NCBI GenBank assembly: GCA_016714745.1
Contig: JADKCG010000018.1
Coordinates: 30,204 to 94,203, forward strand
Direction: 5' to 3'
From: Elusimicrobiota bacterium
GTDB lineage: Bacteria; Elusimicrobiota; Elusimicrobia; FEN-1173
DNA: 64,000 bases
The translations under genes were made by a program, and so were the position numbers. Position 1 is the stretch's first letter. Every line of letters starts with the position of its first letter. The notes beneath the pieces were generated by a model. That model had not been told where the DNA came from. It saw only the letters and a program-made list of their open reading frames with translations, and searched no databases. This document shows, in pieces, positions 56,535-64,000 of the stretch.

Positions 56535-57379
56535 CGGCTCGCGCCCAATTTGCCGGACCAGACACCTGCGCCGCGTGCCACGCGGAAGAGTTTAAAGAAT
56601 GGAAACAGTCGGTTCATGCAAACGCCTATTCTTCCGAGGTGTTTCAAAAATCCTGGAAAGCCAACGGGGCCAAACCCGAGTGCCTCGCCTGCCACACCAC
56701 GGGATGGGAAAAAGGAAAAACGAAATTCAAACACGCAGGCGTGAGTTGCGAATCCTGTCACGGGCCGATGGAGGAGACCCATCCGGCGGCCAAAATGCCG
56801 ATCCCTGTCTCTGCTGATATGTGCCGCACGTGCCACAAATCCACTCACGGGGAATGGAAAATAAGCGCCCACGGCCAAAAAAATATTCGTTGTTTCGATT
56901 GCCATAAAGTTCACGGTCACGGGCTCCGCCTGGGCGGCGGCGATGCGCTGTGTGGATCCTGTCATGCCACCAAAATGAAAGATTTTGCCCACGCCACTCA
57001 TCATCAAGAAGGGCTCACCTGCACCACCTGCCATTTCCCAAGCTCTCCCTCCGGGCCTGACGCGATCATGGGCACCGGCGCGCCTGGCCATAACTTGTCT
57101 GTTGGGCCTCAGGTATGTGCGCGTTGCCATGATGATGGGGTACACAAAAGCGGGCAATTGGTTGAATTGCGGGAACGCTATAGTGAAACCCAAAAACACA
57201 TGGCCGTGGCCGGGGTCAAGAATGTTTTCGAGTTGATCGAAAAACACAAGGACTTGGAATGGCGGCTGGATGGTGCCCGTTCCAGCGCCTGGCTTGTGAC
57301 CCTATTGGGCCTCTTGGCCGGGCTGGGGTTTGGTTGGACCGCGGCTTGGCTTGCATTAAGAAAGCGATCCCGAAAATGA
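56531..57379 (+). CDS. Octahaem cytochrome c with C-terminal TM
   Basis: 282 residues, eight CxxCH motifs (CAACH, CLACH, CESCH, CRTCH, CFDCH, CGSCH, CTTCH, CARCH) and a C-terminal TM (AWLVTLLGLLAGLGFGWTAA). As read it starts at a GTG that overlaps the previous stop and lacks a signal peptide. One extra A in the run at 56493-56497 would give the ATG at 56488 and MRKNNAVAFLFFILTVTARA, a good export signal, but also joins the frame to the preceding gene. The signal-carrying reading is preferred biologically. Confidence 0.8.
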   Translation: MTARAQFAGPDTCAACHAEEFKEWKQSVHANAYSSEVFQKSWKANGAKPECLACHTTGWEKGKTKFKHAGVSCESCHGPMEETHPAAKMPIPVSADMCRTCHKSTHGEWKISAHGQKNIRCFDCHKVHGHGLRLGGGDALCGSCHATKMKDFAHATHHQEGLTCTTCHFPSSPSGPDAIMGTGAPGHNLSVGPQVCARCHDDGVHKSGQLVELRERYSETQKHMAVAGVKNVFELIEKHKDLEWRLDGARSSAWLVTLLGLLAGLGFGWTAAWLALRKRSRK

Positions 57380-58269
57380 GCGAGGGGATCTCCCGCCGCA
57401 ACTTATTCAAGGGGGCGTTGGTGGCCGTGGCATCGACGGTTCTGCCTCGGTCCATGGCCAAGGCTGAGGGGCTTGCCTCTAGAGGCGATGTTTTCGCCGT
57501 TCTGGTGGATCTGACAAGGTGCATTGGGTGCAGGTCGTGCATGCGCGGGTGCCAACGGGCAAACGATTTAAACGCACCCCAGGAACTGATGGACATGGAT
57601 CACCTTTCCAGCCGGATCGAACCCACCTACAATCTATGGACCACGGTCAATGTCGAAGGCGGCGCTTCCTCGCCCCCCCGGCATGTCAAACGCCAATGCA
57701 TGCATTGTTTGGAACCCGCGTGTGTGTCCGTCTGCCCCGTGGCCGCCCTGCATCAAACCGAACAGGGCCCTGTCATCTACCGAGAAAGCCGCTGTATTGG
57801 TTGCAGATATTGCATGGTGGCATGTCCCTTTGATGTACCCCGCTTTGAATGGAACAATGGGCTCACTCCCGTGATCGGCAAATGCCAATTTTGCGCCCAA
57901 CAACGATTGTTCAAGGGTCTTCCACCCGGTTGCGTGGAATCGTGCCCCACGGGCGCGCTCAAATTCGGTAAACGTGACGATCTGCTTTTTGAAGCCAAAG
58001 CTCGCCTCCGTTCCCGGCCCGACGTTTATGTGGATCATATTTTTGGTGAAGATGAAGTGGGGGGGACCACGTGGCTTTATTTGTCAGACGTTCCCTTTGA
58101 CCAGTTGGGTTTTAAGAAAAATCTCTCCCAACGGCCCCTGCCGAGCTTCACCTGGGACGTGGTGAGCTGGATCCCTGGAATTGCGGCGGTATTGGCATCG
58201 CTTTTTGGTGTCTTGGCTTTCAGCTTGTCCACAAAGAGCGACCAAGGAAAGGGGGATAAACACCCGTGA
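57376..58269 (+). CDS. HybA/HmcB-like 4Fe-4S protein
   Basis: 297 residues: twin-arginine-type SRRNLFKGALVAVAS signal; four Cys clusters (CIGCRSCMRGC, CMHCLEPACVSVCP, CIGCRYCMVACP, CQFC...CVESCP) for four 4Fe-4S centres, and a C-terminal TM (IPGIAAVLASLFGVLAFSLS). Overlaps the octahaem gene (ATGA). It should connect periplasmic cytochromes to the NrfD-like membrane subunit. Confidence 0.9.
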   Translation: MSEGISRRNLFKGALVAVASTVLPRSMAKAEGLASRGDVFAVLVDLTRCIGCRSCMRGCQRANDLNAPQELMDMDHLSSRIEPTYNLWTTVNVEGGASSPPRHVKRQCMHCLEPACVSVCPVAALHQTEQGPVIYRESRCIGCRYCMVACPFDVPRFEWNNGLTPVIGKCQFCAQQRLFKGLPPGCVESCPTGALKFGKRDDLLFEAKARLRSRPDVYVDHIFGEDEVGGTTWLYLSDVPFDQLGFKKNLSQRPLPSFTWDVVSWIPGIAAVLASLFGVLAFSLSTKSDQGKGDKHP

Positions 58270-59459
58270 TGGGCTGGTTTTTTCTGGGAATCGTTGGCGC
58301 CATTTTGGCGTGGTTAACGGTGAGCTATGGGTTGGGTCGCCCTCCACGTCATGGAATTCGCTGGGCAGGGGCCGCACTGGGCGCCCTTTGGGCGGTCACC
58401 GCCGTCGTTTTTGTGATCCGGTTCACCCATGGAATGGGGGGAATGACCCACATGACCGACGCCAACCCCTGGGGGGTTTGGGTGGGGCTCTTGCAAGCGG
58501 GGGTCGCGCTATCCGGGGGCGGTTTTGTTATGGCGGCCACCGTTCATATTTTTCACATAAAACGCTTTGAGTCGATTCTTCGACCGGTGGTTCTCTTGGC
58601 TTTTCTCGGCTACAACTTTGTGGGAATGACCCTTTTTATCGAGGTGGGTCGACCGTATAATCTCTGGCATCCCTGGGCCATGTGGCAACACCGGTCGATC
58701 ATGTTTGAAGTGGCCTGGTGTGTCACGCTTTACCTGACAGTTCTAAGCATTGAATTTGCGCCCGTGGTTTTGGAACGGTTTGAAATGAATCGCGCCATCA
58801 AAGCGCTCCATCGCGTGGCGATCCCGATTGTGATCGTGGGGGTTATTCTTTCAACGCTCCATCAATCGTCCATGGGCTCCATGTTTTTGATCATGCCCCA
58901 AAAAATACACCCTCTCTGGTTCAGCACCCTGTTGCCGGTCTTTTTCCTCCTTTCCTCAGTGGCCGTGGGGCTTTGCATGACGATCGTGGCGTCGCTTTAT
59001 TCCGCGCGGCTCTTCAATAAAACCCTGAACCACTGGTTATTGGCCGACCTAGGCCGGGCGGCCTCCCTGGTTCTTTTTTTGTATGGGGCCATTAAAATGG
59101 TGGATGTTTCCGCCAGAGGCGCGTGGGCTTCACTTTTGACGCCTCCCTGGTTGGGAGTTCTCTTTTTATTGGAAATGGGGGCCGGGGTCTTTCTTCCGGC
59201 CGTGCTCCTTTCCCGTCACTCCATCCGCAAACGACCATTCCGTTTGGGGATGGCCTGCCTACCGGTTCTAGGAGGGGTCGTTTTAAACCGTTTGACGGTC
59301 AGTTGGTTTTCCATGGTTCCCTATACCGGCCCGAATTACGTGCCCCATTGGATGGAGATCGCTGTCTCGGCCACCATGCTGACTGTTTTAATGACGGTGT
59401 TTGGTCTTGCCGTTCGGTTTTTGCCGGTGTATCCGATTAAAGCAGACGGTGCCTCATGA
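58266..59459 (+). CDS. NrfD/HybB-like membrane subunit
   Basis: 397 residues and about ten TM helices, with VRFTHGMGGMTHMTDANPWG- and SMFLIMPQKIHPLWF-type loops typical of the NrfD/PsrC/HybB family, which binds quinone. It overlaps the Fe-S gene by 4 nt. The module cytochromes-FeS-NrfD could oxidise or reduce menaquinone and couple it to the multihaem cytochromes. It is the last gene of the operon. Confidence 0.9.
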   Translation: MMGWFFLGIVGAILAWLTVSYGLGRPPRHGIRWAGAALGALWAVTAVVFVIRFTHGMGGMTHMTDANPWGVWVGLLQAGVALSGGGFVMAATVHIFHIKRFESILRPVVLLAFLGYNFVGMTLFIEVGRPYNLWHPWAMWQHRSIMFEVAWCVTLYLTVLSIEFAPVVLERFEMNRAIKALHRVAIPIVIVGVILSTLHQSSMGSMFLIMPQKIHPLWFSTLLPVFFLLSSVAVGLCMTIVASLYSARLFNKTLNHWLLADLGRAASLVLFLYGAIKMVDVSARGAWASLLTPPWLGVLFLLEMGAGVFLPAVLLSRHSIRKRPFRLGMACLPVLGGVVLNRLTVSWFSMVPYTGPNYVPHWMEIAVSATMLTVLMTVFGLAVRFLPVYPIKADGAS

Positions 59460-59483
59460 GTGTCTGTCAGACTCCACTGGTTC

Positions 59484-59645
59484 AACCTGGAATTCCCAGT
59501 TGGACCCGGAATTCGACGAAGGATCTCTCACTTTTTTGTTCCTCAAAAAGTTCGTCCGATGTCCCTGCATCGACCTCTCTTTTTTCGTCCTAAAAAGTGG
59601 ATCTCCTTCGTCTCGGTTCTGCGGGCCAACTGGGAATTTCAGGTT
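59484..59645. repeat. 162-bp MITE-like inverted-repeat element
   Basis: Terminal inverted repeats 59484-59503 and 59626-59645 match at 19 of 20 positions (AACCTGGAATTCCCAGTTGG and its partner). The end sequence is close to the 5' end of the 107-nt repeat (AACCGGGATTCCCCGGTTGG). No coding capacity. It lies between the convergent NrfD and zinc-ribbon genes, and its right end overlaps the end of the latter. Confidence 0.75.
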
Positions 59646-60039
59646 AAAAGAATCCTCCCGTCTTTAGCTTGATTTGTAGCGCCACTCGCACCACCCGGGA
59701 TTTTGGCGTTTTGAAATCGGAAGCGATCGCACTCACCTTTTGTAATTCGCCGTTATCCAACCATAATCCATGGCACGACGGGCATCGGTCCACCAAAAGC
59801 TCCTTCAGGGGCACAAACTTCAACTCCTCCAGTTTAGCATCGCACCGGGGGCACGGGAACACGGTTTGCCGACCCACCGTTCTCTCCGCTTGGGGATTGG
59901 GGAGATCGTTCTTTAATTCAGTGACAAAGGCCATCTCGTCTTTGTCAAACCAGATTCCCTTGCATCCCGGGCAATAATCCAGCGCGACGTTTTCAACAGC
60001 AATTTCATTTAGGGGAGAAACACATTTTGGGCAGATCAT
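59644..60039 (-). CDS. Double zf-TFIIB zinc-ribbon protein
   Basis: 131 residues with two related zinc ribbons: MICPKCVSPL ... DYCPGCKGIWFDKDEM and FPCPRCDAKLEE ... DRCPSCHGLWLDNGEL. This is the zf-TFIIB domain pattern, usually found in small bacterial proteins of unknown function. AGGAGAATGAC precedes the ATG. The two ribbons arose by duplication. Confidence 0.85.
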   Translation of the reverse strand: MICPKCVSPLNEIAVENVALDYCPGCKGIWFDKDEMAFVTELKNDLPNPQAERTVGRQTVFPCPRCDAKLEELKFVPLKELLVDRCPSCHGLWLDNGELQKVSAIASDFKTPKSRVVRVALQIKLKTGGFF

Positions 60040-60106
60040 GTCATTCTCCTGTGGGGCGGATGTTTTGTTACAATGGCGTAAAATATATCATTTCGAGGAT
60101 TCCCTT

Positions 60107-62836
60107 TTGAAAAGATTCGCCTTTCTGTGCTTGCTTGCATTTTCGGTTCCGTTGTTCGGCGATGCCACGGTTTCCCACGATCAAGACTATTTTACCTATG
60201 ACGGCGACGGCGTTCAACTCATTTACACAAAGAAGAACCTGCCTTACGCAGAACGGGCCTCCTCGCTTGAGCGGTTTTTGCACCCCCAATATGAAAAACA
60301 ATTTGGGTTCGCTTTGGATGAAAGGCTTTATGTGGGTCTGATGTCGGATTACAACCAAATCGCCAACGGTTTTTCGACACCTTTACCCAACAACCGGCAG
60401 ATCAATTACATCGGTGGAACAGAACTCGTGGATTATTTCAGCGTCCGATCGTGGCTGGAGACTTTGATTTACCACGAAACAGCCCACAACTATCAGTTAA
60501 ACGCGAAGAATAATCCCATCTCCAGTTCCCTTCATAAAGTGTTCGGAAACGGCATGGTCATTTTGCCCTTCTCCATCATGCCCAACCTCGCCGTCAATTC
60601 TTTTCTGCTGGAAGGCAATGCGGTTTTAAATGAATCGTGGCACGGGAACGGCGGTCGGCTTTACAGCGGGCGTTTTAAAGTTCAGACGTTGCTTCAAGTG
60701 AAGGCCGGGTACTTCACGCCGGAACGCATGCACAACCACACCCTCTTTTTCCCTTACGGGGAACACCATTACACTATGGGTGGTTTTTTTCAATATTACC
60801 TGGCTGAAAAATACGCGCTGGACAAAACCAACCGATTTTTTAAAGAAAACTCCGTCGACTGGTATTGGCCTTTCATGACCAACAATGCCATGGGACGCAC
60901 CATCGGCCGTGATTTCGAAGGCGCTGTTCGGGATTTCGTGAAAAGCGCCCAGAAAGACGCCCAATCGGTGGTGGAGGTCCAAGGGAATGTCGTGCTCCGA
61001 TCAAAATATTTCTCCCCATTGAACGGAGATAAAGACGAACTCTTTTTCCTGGTCAGTCAGGAAGGGGTTCGCGCTCCCGAATTGGCTCGATTGGATTTGA
61101 AAACAAAAATACTGTTGCTACGACGGGAAAGCTTTCTTGAGGGAAAAGTCATCAAGGTGGGTGGGTCCTATTTTACTCAAGGGGGAAACTACACCAACCC
61201 TTTCCGTATCTACCAGGGTCTTTTCGATAAAAACGCCATCCTTTTGCACGGCACGGAATCAAAAATGATCCAAGGATTTCTGAAAGACGGAACGCCGGTC
61301 TATTTTGATGTGCCCACCTCTTTCGACCAACCCCGTCTCTTCGTGGGGAAAACCTTCTTTGCGGATGTCCATTCGTCCGTCTTCATCGATGGGGACAACA
61401 ACCTTTATTATTTTGTCCAAAACGGAAAAACACGAACCCTTTACAAAAACAAGACACCCCTTTACTCTTATGAGGGTTTCTACGGGATCGTCAGCGATGT
61501 GGGCGCGGACGGCGCCATTTATTTTGTTGCCAATTCCCGACTCGGCACAACTCTTTTTCGATACAATGTCGACACATCCGTTGAGCGCGTCAGCGTTGGG
61601 GATAACATCATCGAAGCAAAACTGGTTTCAGAAAATGAGGTTTTTCTGGCCGCCACGAGCTCGGACAACTATTACTATTGCTTCGCTCCGCTCAAACCCT
61701 CGAAACAAACCCCATTCGAGACCACTTTGTTTTTTGAAAAGGATCCTATTTATGGTTCCGTTTCCGGTCAAAGAGCAGAGGCGGCCCCCGCGTTGGACCT
61801 CACCCATCCCTACCATTCCCTGCTTGAGATGCATTACAGCGGCACCAACTTGTTCCTGGGAAACGATGTGGACGCAGGCTGGTTGTATGACCTTCAAATC
61901 AATTTCGCGGATCCGTTGGTGCAAAATGCCTTGACCGGTTTTGTTTCGCGAACCAACGATGAGGTCACTGTCGCCGGATTGGGGTATCAAAACACCCAAA
62001 CTTTTGTGCGTTATGCGATCACAGGTTTTGGCGTGACAGACAAGAACGATGCGGTCAGCGCTGAATTTTACCGGGATACCGGCGTGGGGGTTCAGGCCTC
62101 TCTCCCCTGGCTCCAACGGGGGTATTGGACAGGAAATCTTAACGCCAGCTATCAACAGGACTATGCCTCAAACGAGCGTGAACCCATGGGGTTGACCCTG
62201 AGTCTTTTTGAAAAAGAACAATTCGGTCACAGTCTTTATGAGAACTTCGCATTATACGCAGACACATTCAAACTTCGCGATCGCGGAGACAACGGGTCTG
62301 GCGGCACTTTGTCCGGTCAAAAGGACTTCCCCAAAGAGTGGTATGTGTCTGTGGGGGGTAAAGCATCTTATACGGATCGCGATCAAGGCGACGCGAATGA
62401 GCGGCGGGGGGTCAAGCTCGATTCAAAACTTCGCGCGTTTGACCGGGACCCCGGGATCGTCCTCATGGGAAGCCTGCGAGACACACAGTATGTGAAAAGC
62501 GCTGTCAAAGGCTCGGCCACTGTTAGAAAGGTTTTAAATGTTAGCCGATATTTTTTCACGTTCCCGCTGTCCTTGCGCCGCGAAAGTCTTTACGCCACCT
62601 ACAGTTACTACACCATTGATGATTTCCAAGAAACCCGAAAAGTTAATGAAGGAATCTTGGGCATCCGGTTCGACACCCTCCTCTTAAACAGTTACGATTT
62701 ACCGCTGAACCTGGAATATATACATAACGATAACCAACACTATGCCGATAAAGACAAAGTTCGTTTTTATCTGGACATGTTTTTTAACCCGAATTCCCCA
62801 GTTGGGCGCGAGGACCGGCCCCGCGCTGAACCGTGA
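60107..62836 (+). CDS. HETAH-metalloprotease-like outer membrane protein
   Basis: 909 residues from the TTG at 60107, where GAGGAT is upstream; the signal peptide is MKRFAFLCLLAFSVPLFGDA. The N-terminal 300 residues have the zinc motif YHETAHNYQLNA and a downstream LLEGNAVLNESW that could provide the third ligand, the layout of a gluzincin. A middle stretch of TolB/beta-propeller-like repeats follows (ELFFLVSQEGVRAPELARLD), then a C-terminal beta-barrel (LQRGYWTGNLNASYQQDYAS, ending RFYLDMFFNPNS). I do not recognise a named family for the combination. It probably sits in the outer membrane. Confidence 0.65.
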   Translation: MKRFAFLCLLAFSVPLFGDATVSHDQDYFTYDGDGVQLIYTKKNLPYAERASSLERFLHPQYEKQFGFALDERLYVGLMSDYNQIANGFSTPLPNNRQINYIGGTELVDYFSVRSWLETLIYHETAHNYQLNAKNNPISSSLHKVFGNGMVILPFSIMPNLAVNSFLLEGNAVLNESWHGNGGRLYSGRFKVQTLLQVKAGYFTPERMHNHTLFFPYGEHHYTMGGFFQYYLAEKYALDKTNRFFKENSVDWYWPFMTNNAMGRTIGRDFEGAVRDFVKSAQKDAQSVVEVQGNVVLRSKYFSPLNGDKDELFFLVSQEGVRAPELARLDLKTKILLLRRESFLEGKVIKVGGSYFTQGGNYTNPFRIYQGLFDKNAILLHGTESKMIQGFLKDGTPVYFDVPTSFDQPRLFVGKTFFADVHSSVFIDGDNNLYYFVQNGKTRTLYKNKTPLYSYEGFYGIVSDVGADGAIYFVANSRLGTTLFRYNVDTSVERVSVGDNIIEAKLVSENEVFLAATSSDNYYYCFAPLKPSKQTPFETTLFFEKDPIYGSVSGQRAEAAPALDLTHPYHSLLEMHYSGTNLFLGNDVDAGWLYDLQINFADPLVQNALTGFVSRTNDEVTVAGLGYQNTQTFVRYAITGFGVTDKNDAVSAEFYRDTGVGVQASLPWLQRGYWTGNLNASYQQDYASNEREPMGLTLSLFEKEQFGHSLYENFALYADTFKLRDRGDNGSGGTLSGQKDFPKEWYVSVGGKASYTDRDQGDANERRGVKLDSKLRAFDRDPGIVLMGSLRDTQYVKSAVKGSATVRKVLNVSRYFFTFPLSLRRESLYATYSYYTIDDFQETRKVNEGILGIRFDTLLLNSYDLPLNLEYIHNDNQHYADKDKVRFYLDMFFNPNSPVGREDRPRAEP

Positions 62837-62997
62837 TCCAACGGACACTCCCGGGTGAACCTCAATCCGGTTTAGATAAATCCCGCATTATTGTTGATAA
62901 GATGAATGAGCCCGCACCCGCCGTGAATTATTTTATCGTGATTTTCTATCGTAAGACTGAGGTGTACCCCGTACGCTGGAAAACTTTCCCGGTTTCT

Positions 62998-63104
62998 TAA
63001 CCGGGATTCCCCGGTTGGCACGGGGCGACCTTGGATAGGGTCCGGAACAGAATTTTCCAACCCTCCCGGACAGAAATGCACAGTCATCTGAAATTTTCAG
63101 GTTA
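62998..63104. repeat. 107-nt structured dispersed repeat (copy 2)
   Basis: Same length and order as the copy at 27858-27964, about 84% identical with no gaps. Closing stem is TAACC with GGTTA. It follows the outer-membrane gene and precedes the IS4 remnant. Confidence 0.8.
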
Positions 63105-63147
63105 AGGTTGTTCCCGTGCCGTCCGTCTTGTTTGTGTTTTTATGATT

Positions 63148-63368
63148 CTTCGTCTTGGCGTCGCGTGGCAAACTTGCCCTCCACAGACGCCCCGACTCTA
63201 CCTCGACGCCTTCCATCAGTTGACCCGGTGCCGGTCGGTGACGCCGAAGCACAAGTTCCGGTTTAAAATCCGCTGTATAGCATTGACTCGACGGTGATCA
63301 GCCTGTGCCTAAGCCTTTTCCCCTGGGCGAGATATCGAACGGCGAAGGGGGGTCTAAAACTTCATTAA
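63148..63368 (+). pseudogene. IS4-family transposase remnant
   Basis: Broken frames translate as APKHKFRFKN-like TPKHKFRFK, then NPLYSIDSTVISLCLSLFPW and ARYRTAKGGLKLH then a stop. This is the DDE domain segment around the first catalytic Asp (IDSTVI) of IS4 transposases. A frameshift occurs at about 63270, and the rest of the element is missing. It cannot be active. Confidence 0.75.
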
Positions 63369-63464
63369 GGCTTCCGGAAAGTCCATGAAGCGGAGAAAAT
63401 CCACGAATCGGCAGTAGATCGGAAAATTTTCCGTTACCGTAAATTTACAAGTTGTTAACAAAAA

Positions 63465-63512
63465 GTTTACAAGTTCTTTCGGGGATCTTAAGGAGTCTGT
63501 GGTTTAATAGCT
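63465..63512 (+). promoter_or_regulatory. Conserved upstream box (copy 2)
   Basis: GTTTACAA, TTCTTTCG, ATCTT, GGAG and TTTAA occur in the order and spacing of the box at 27366. It is 50 bp before the PorV-like start. Confidence 0.45.
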
Positions 63513-63562
63513 CCGTGAGGATAGGCGGGAAAGCCTTATAATTTCGGACCGGCGGGGTGACC

Positions 63563-64000
63563 ATGAAAGGGATAGCGGCCTGGGTTCAACGAGGAATATT
63601 TCTGATTGTTCCGGTGACGGGAGTAACCGCTTGGGCGGAGGGCAAAGCGGGGACGACTGCTGTTCCATTCCTGACCATGGGAGTGGGGGCGCGGGCGTTG
63701 GGCATGGGAGAAGCGGCGACGACAGTGTTGACGGACGCCACGGCCCTCTACTGGAACCCCGGGTCCATGGTCCGTTTGGAGAATCAATCAGTGACGTTCA
63801 TGCACGCGGCGACGGTGGAGGAGACGAGCTCTGACTACGTCGCCTATGCCCGTGGACAGGGGAGTTCGGCCTGGGGGGACGTGCCGAATGGACGGTGGGC
63901 GGCGGTGGCGGCCTATGGGGGCGCGGGGATTCGGTATACGACGACGCGCCTGATCAATTTTGAAGGGCGGGTCTTGTTCGGGGATGGAATGGCGGTGAGC
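63563..64000 (+). CDS. PorV/PorQ-like outer membrane protein (partial)
   Basis: 146 residues reach the window edge. Signal peptide (GIFLIVPVTGVTAWA) then the conserved PorV/UPF0164 start: FLTMGVGARALGMGEAATTV, LTDATALYWNPGSMV and a barrel-like region. PorV-type barrels act as OM attachment or secretion partners in several phyla. The gene is truncated on the right, so length is unknown. Confidence 0.8.
   Translation, partial: MKGIAAWVQRGIFLIVPVTGVTAWAEGKAGTTAVPFLTMGVGARALGMGEAATTVLTDATALYWNPGSMVRLENQSVTFMHAATVEETSSDYVAYARGQGSSAWGDVPNGRWAAVAAYGGAGIRYTTTRLINFEGRVLFGDGMAVS

Noticed and set aside
62872..63087. Small minus-strand protein containing PGGLENSVPDP, also at 27.4-27.9 kb
   Set aside because: The shared peptide is just the 107-nt repeat translated. 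The flanks differ, and stem-pair changes explain the sequence better than coding.

Overview
The window comes from a Gram-negative bacterium with an outer membrane and moderately high GC. It carries RND efflux, TonB/ExbBD-type energy transduction, several outer-membrane barrels, periplasmic multihaem cytochromes and, at the right edge, a PorV/PorQ-like barrel. No marker fixes the taxonomy. The mixture (PorV-like barrel, large TPR envelope protein, DUF4301, HybA/NrfD redox module) suggests a deep-branching phylum such as Elusimicrobiota, which is inference only.

Layout. 0.2-6.1 kb: TetR regulator with a palindromic operator and a TolC/MFP/RND efflux operon. 6.2-12.4 kb: a C30 carotenoid (staphyloxanthin-type) set, crtN-like, aldH, crtP-like, crtQ-like and crtO-like, without crtM. 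13.3-15 kb: a LAGLIDADG endonuclease gene abutting a tRNA-Asp(GUC) gene whose anticodon loop is interrupted by a 471-nt ORF-less group II-type intron, followed by repeats of the tRNA 3' end. 15.3-24.4 kb: accessory island with an M48 peptidase, a polymorphic-toxin-like protein with a putative immunity gene, a RhuM-Fic protein, a PLD-family nuclease and a RAYT transposase with inverted ends. 24.4-31.8 kb: envelope and housekeeping genes (DUF2721, small barrel, glutathione peroxidase, GGQ rescue factor, rhodanese, phosphohexomutase, enolase, FtsB). 31.8-35.2 kb: zinc ribbon, DUF4301, alpha/beta hydrolase, rhomboid. 35.3-43.7 kb: thiolase (minus strand), then miaB, lytic transglycosylase, mutS, PilZ and mutL. 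43.7-52.7 kb: nine-gene envelope operon with a sigma70-like promoter (proline-rich TM protein, CBM48-like protein, 1000-residue TPR protein, ExbB, two ExbD, TonB-like and two periplasmic proteins). 54.2-59.5 kb: five-gene cytochrome/Fe-S/NrfD operon resembling Cbc-type quinone:cytochrome oxidoreductases. 59.5-64 kb: a MITE-like inverted repeat, a zinc-ribbon gene, a HETAH-metalloprotease/barrel protein, a second copy of a 107-nt structured repeat, an IS4 remnant and the truncated PorV-like gene.

Data quality. About 15 genes, including enolase, mutS and mutL, are each split by one or more single-base indels, mostly in G, C, T or A runs. Because conserved single-copy genes are hit the same way as accessory ones, I read most of these as sequence or assembly errors and annotate the genes as single frameshifted CDSs.

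The most unusual feature is the intron-interrupted tRNA-Asp locus. The joined exons form a complete cloverleaf with encoded CCA, while the intron lacks the normal GUGYG start and encodes no reverse transcriptase. Next are the 107-nt covarying repeat and the ExbBD/TPR/CBM48 envelope operon.
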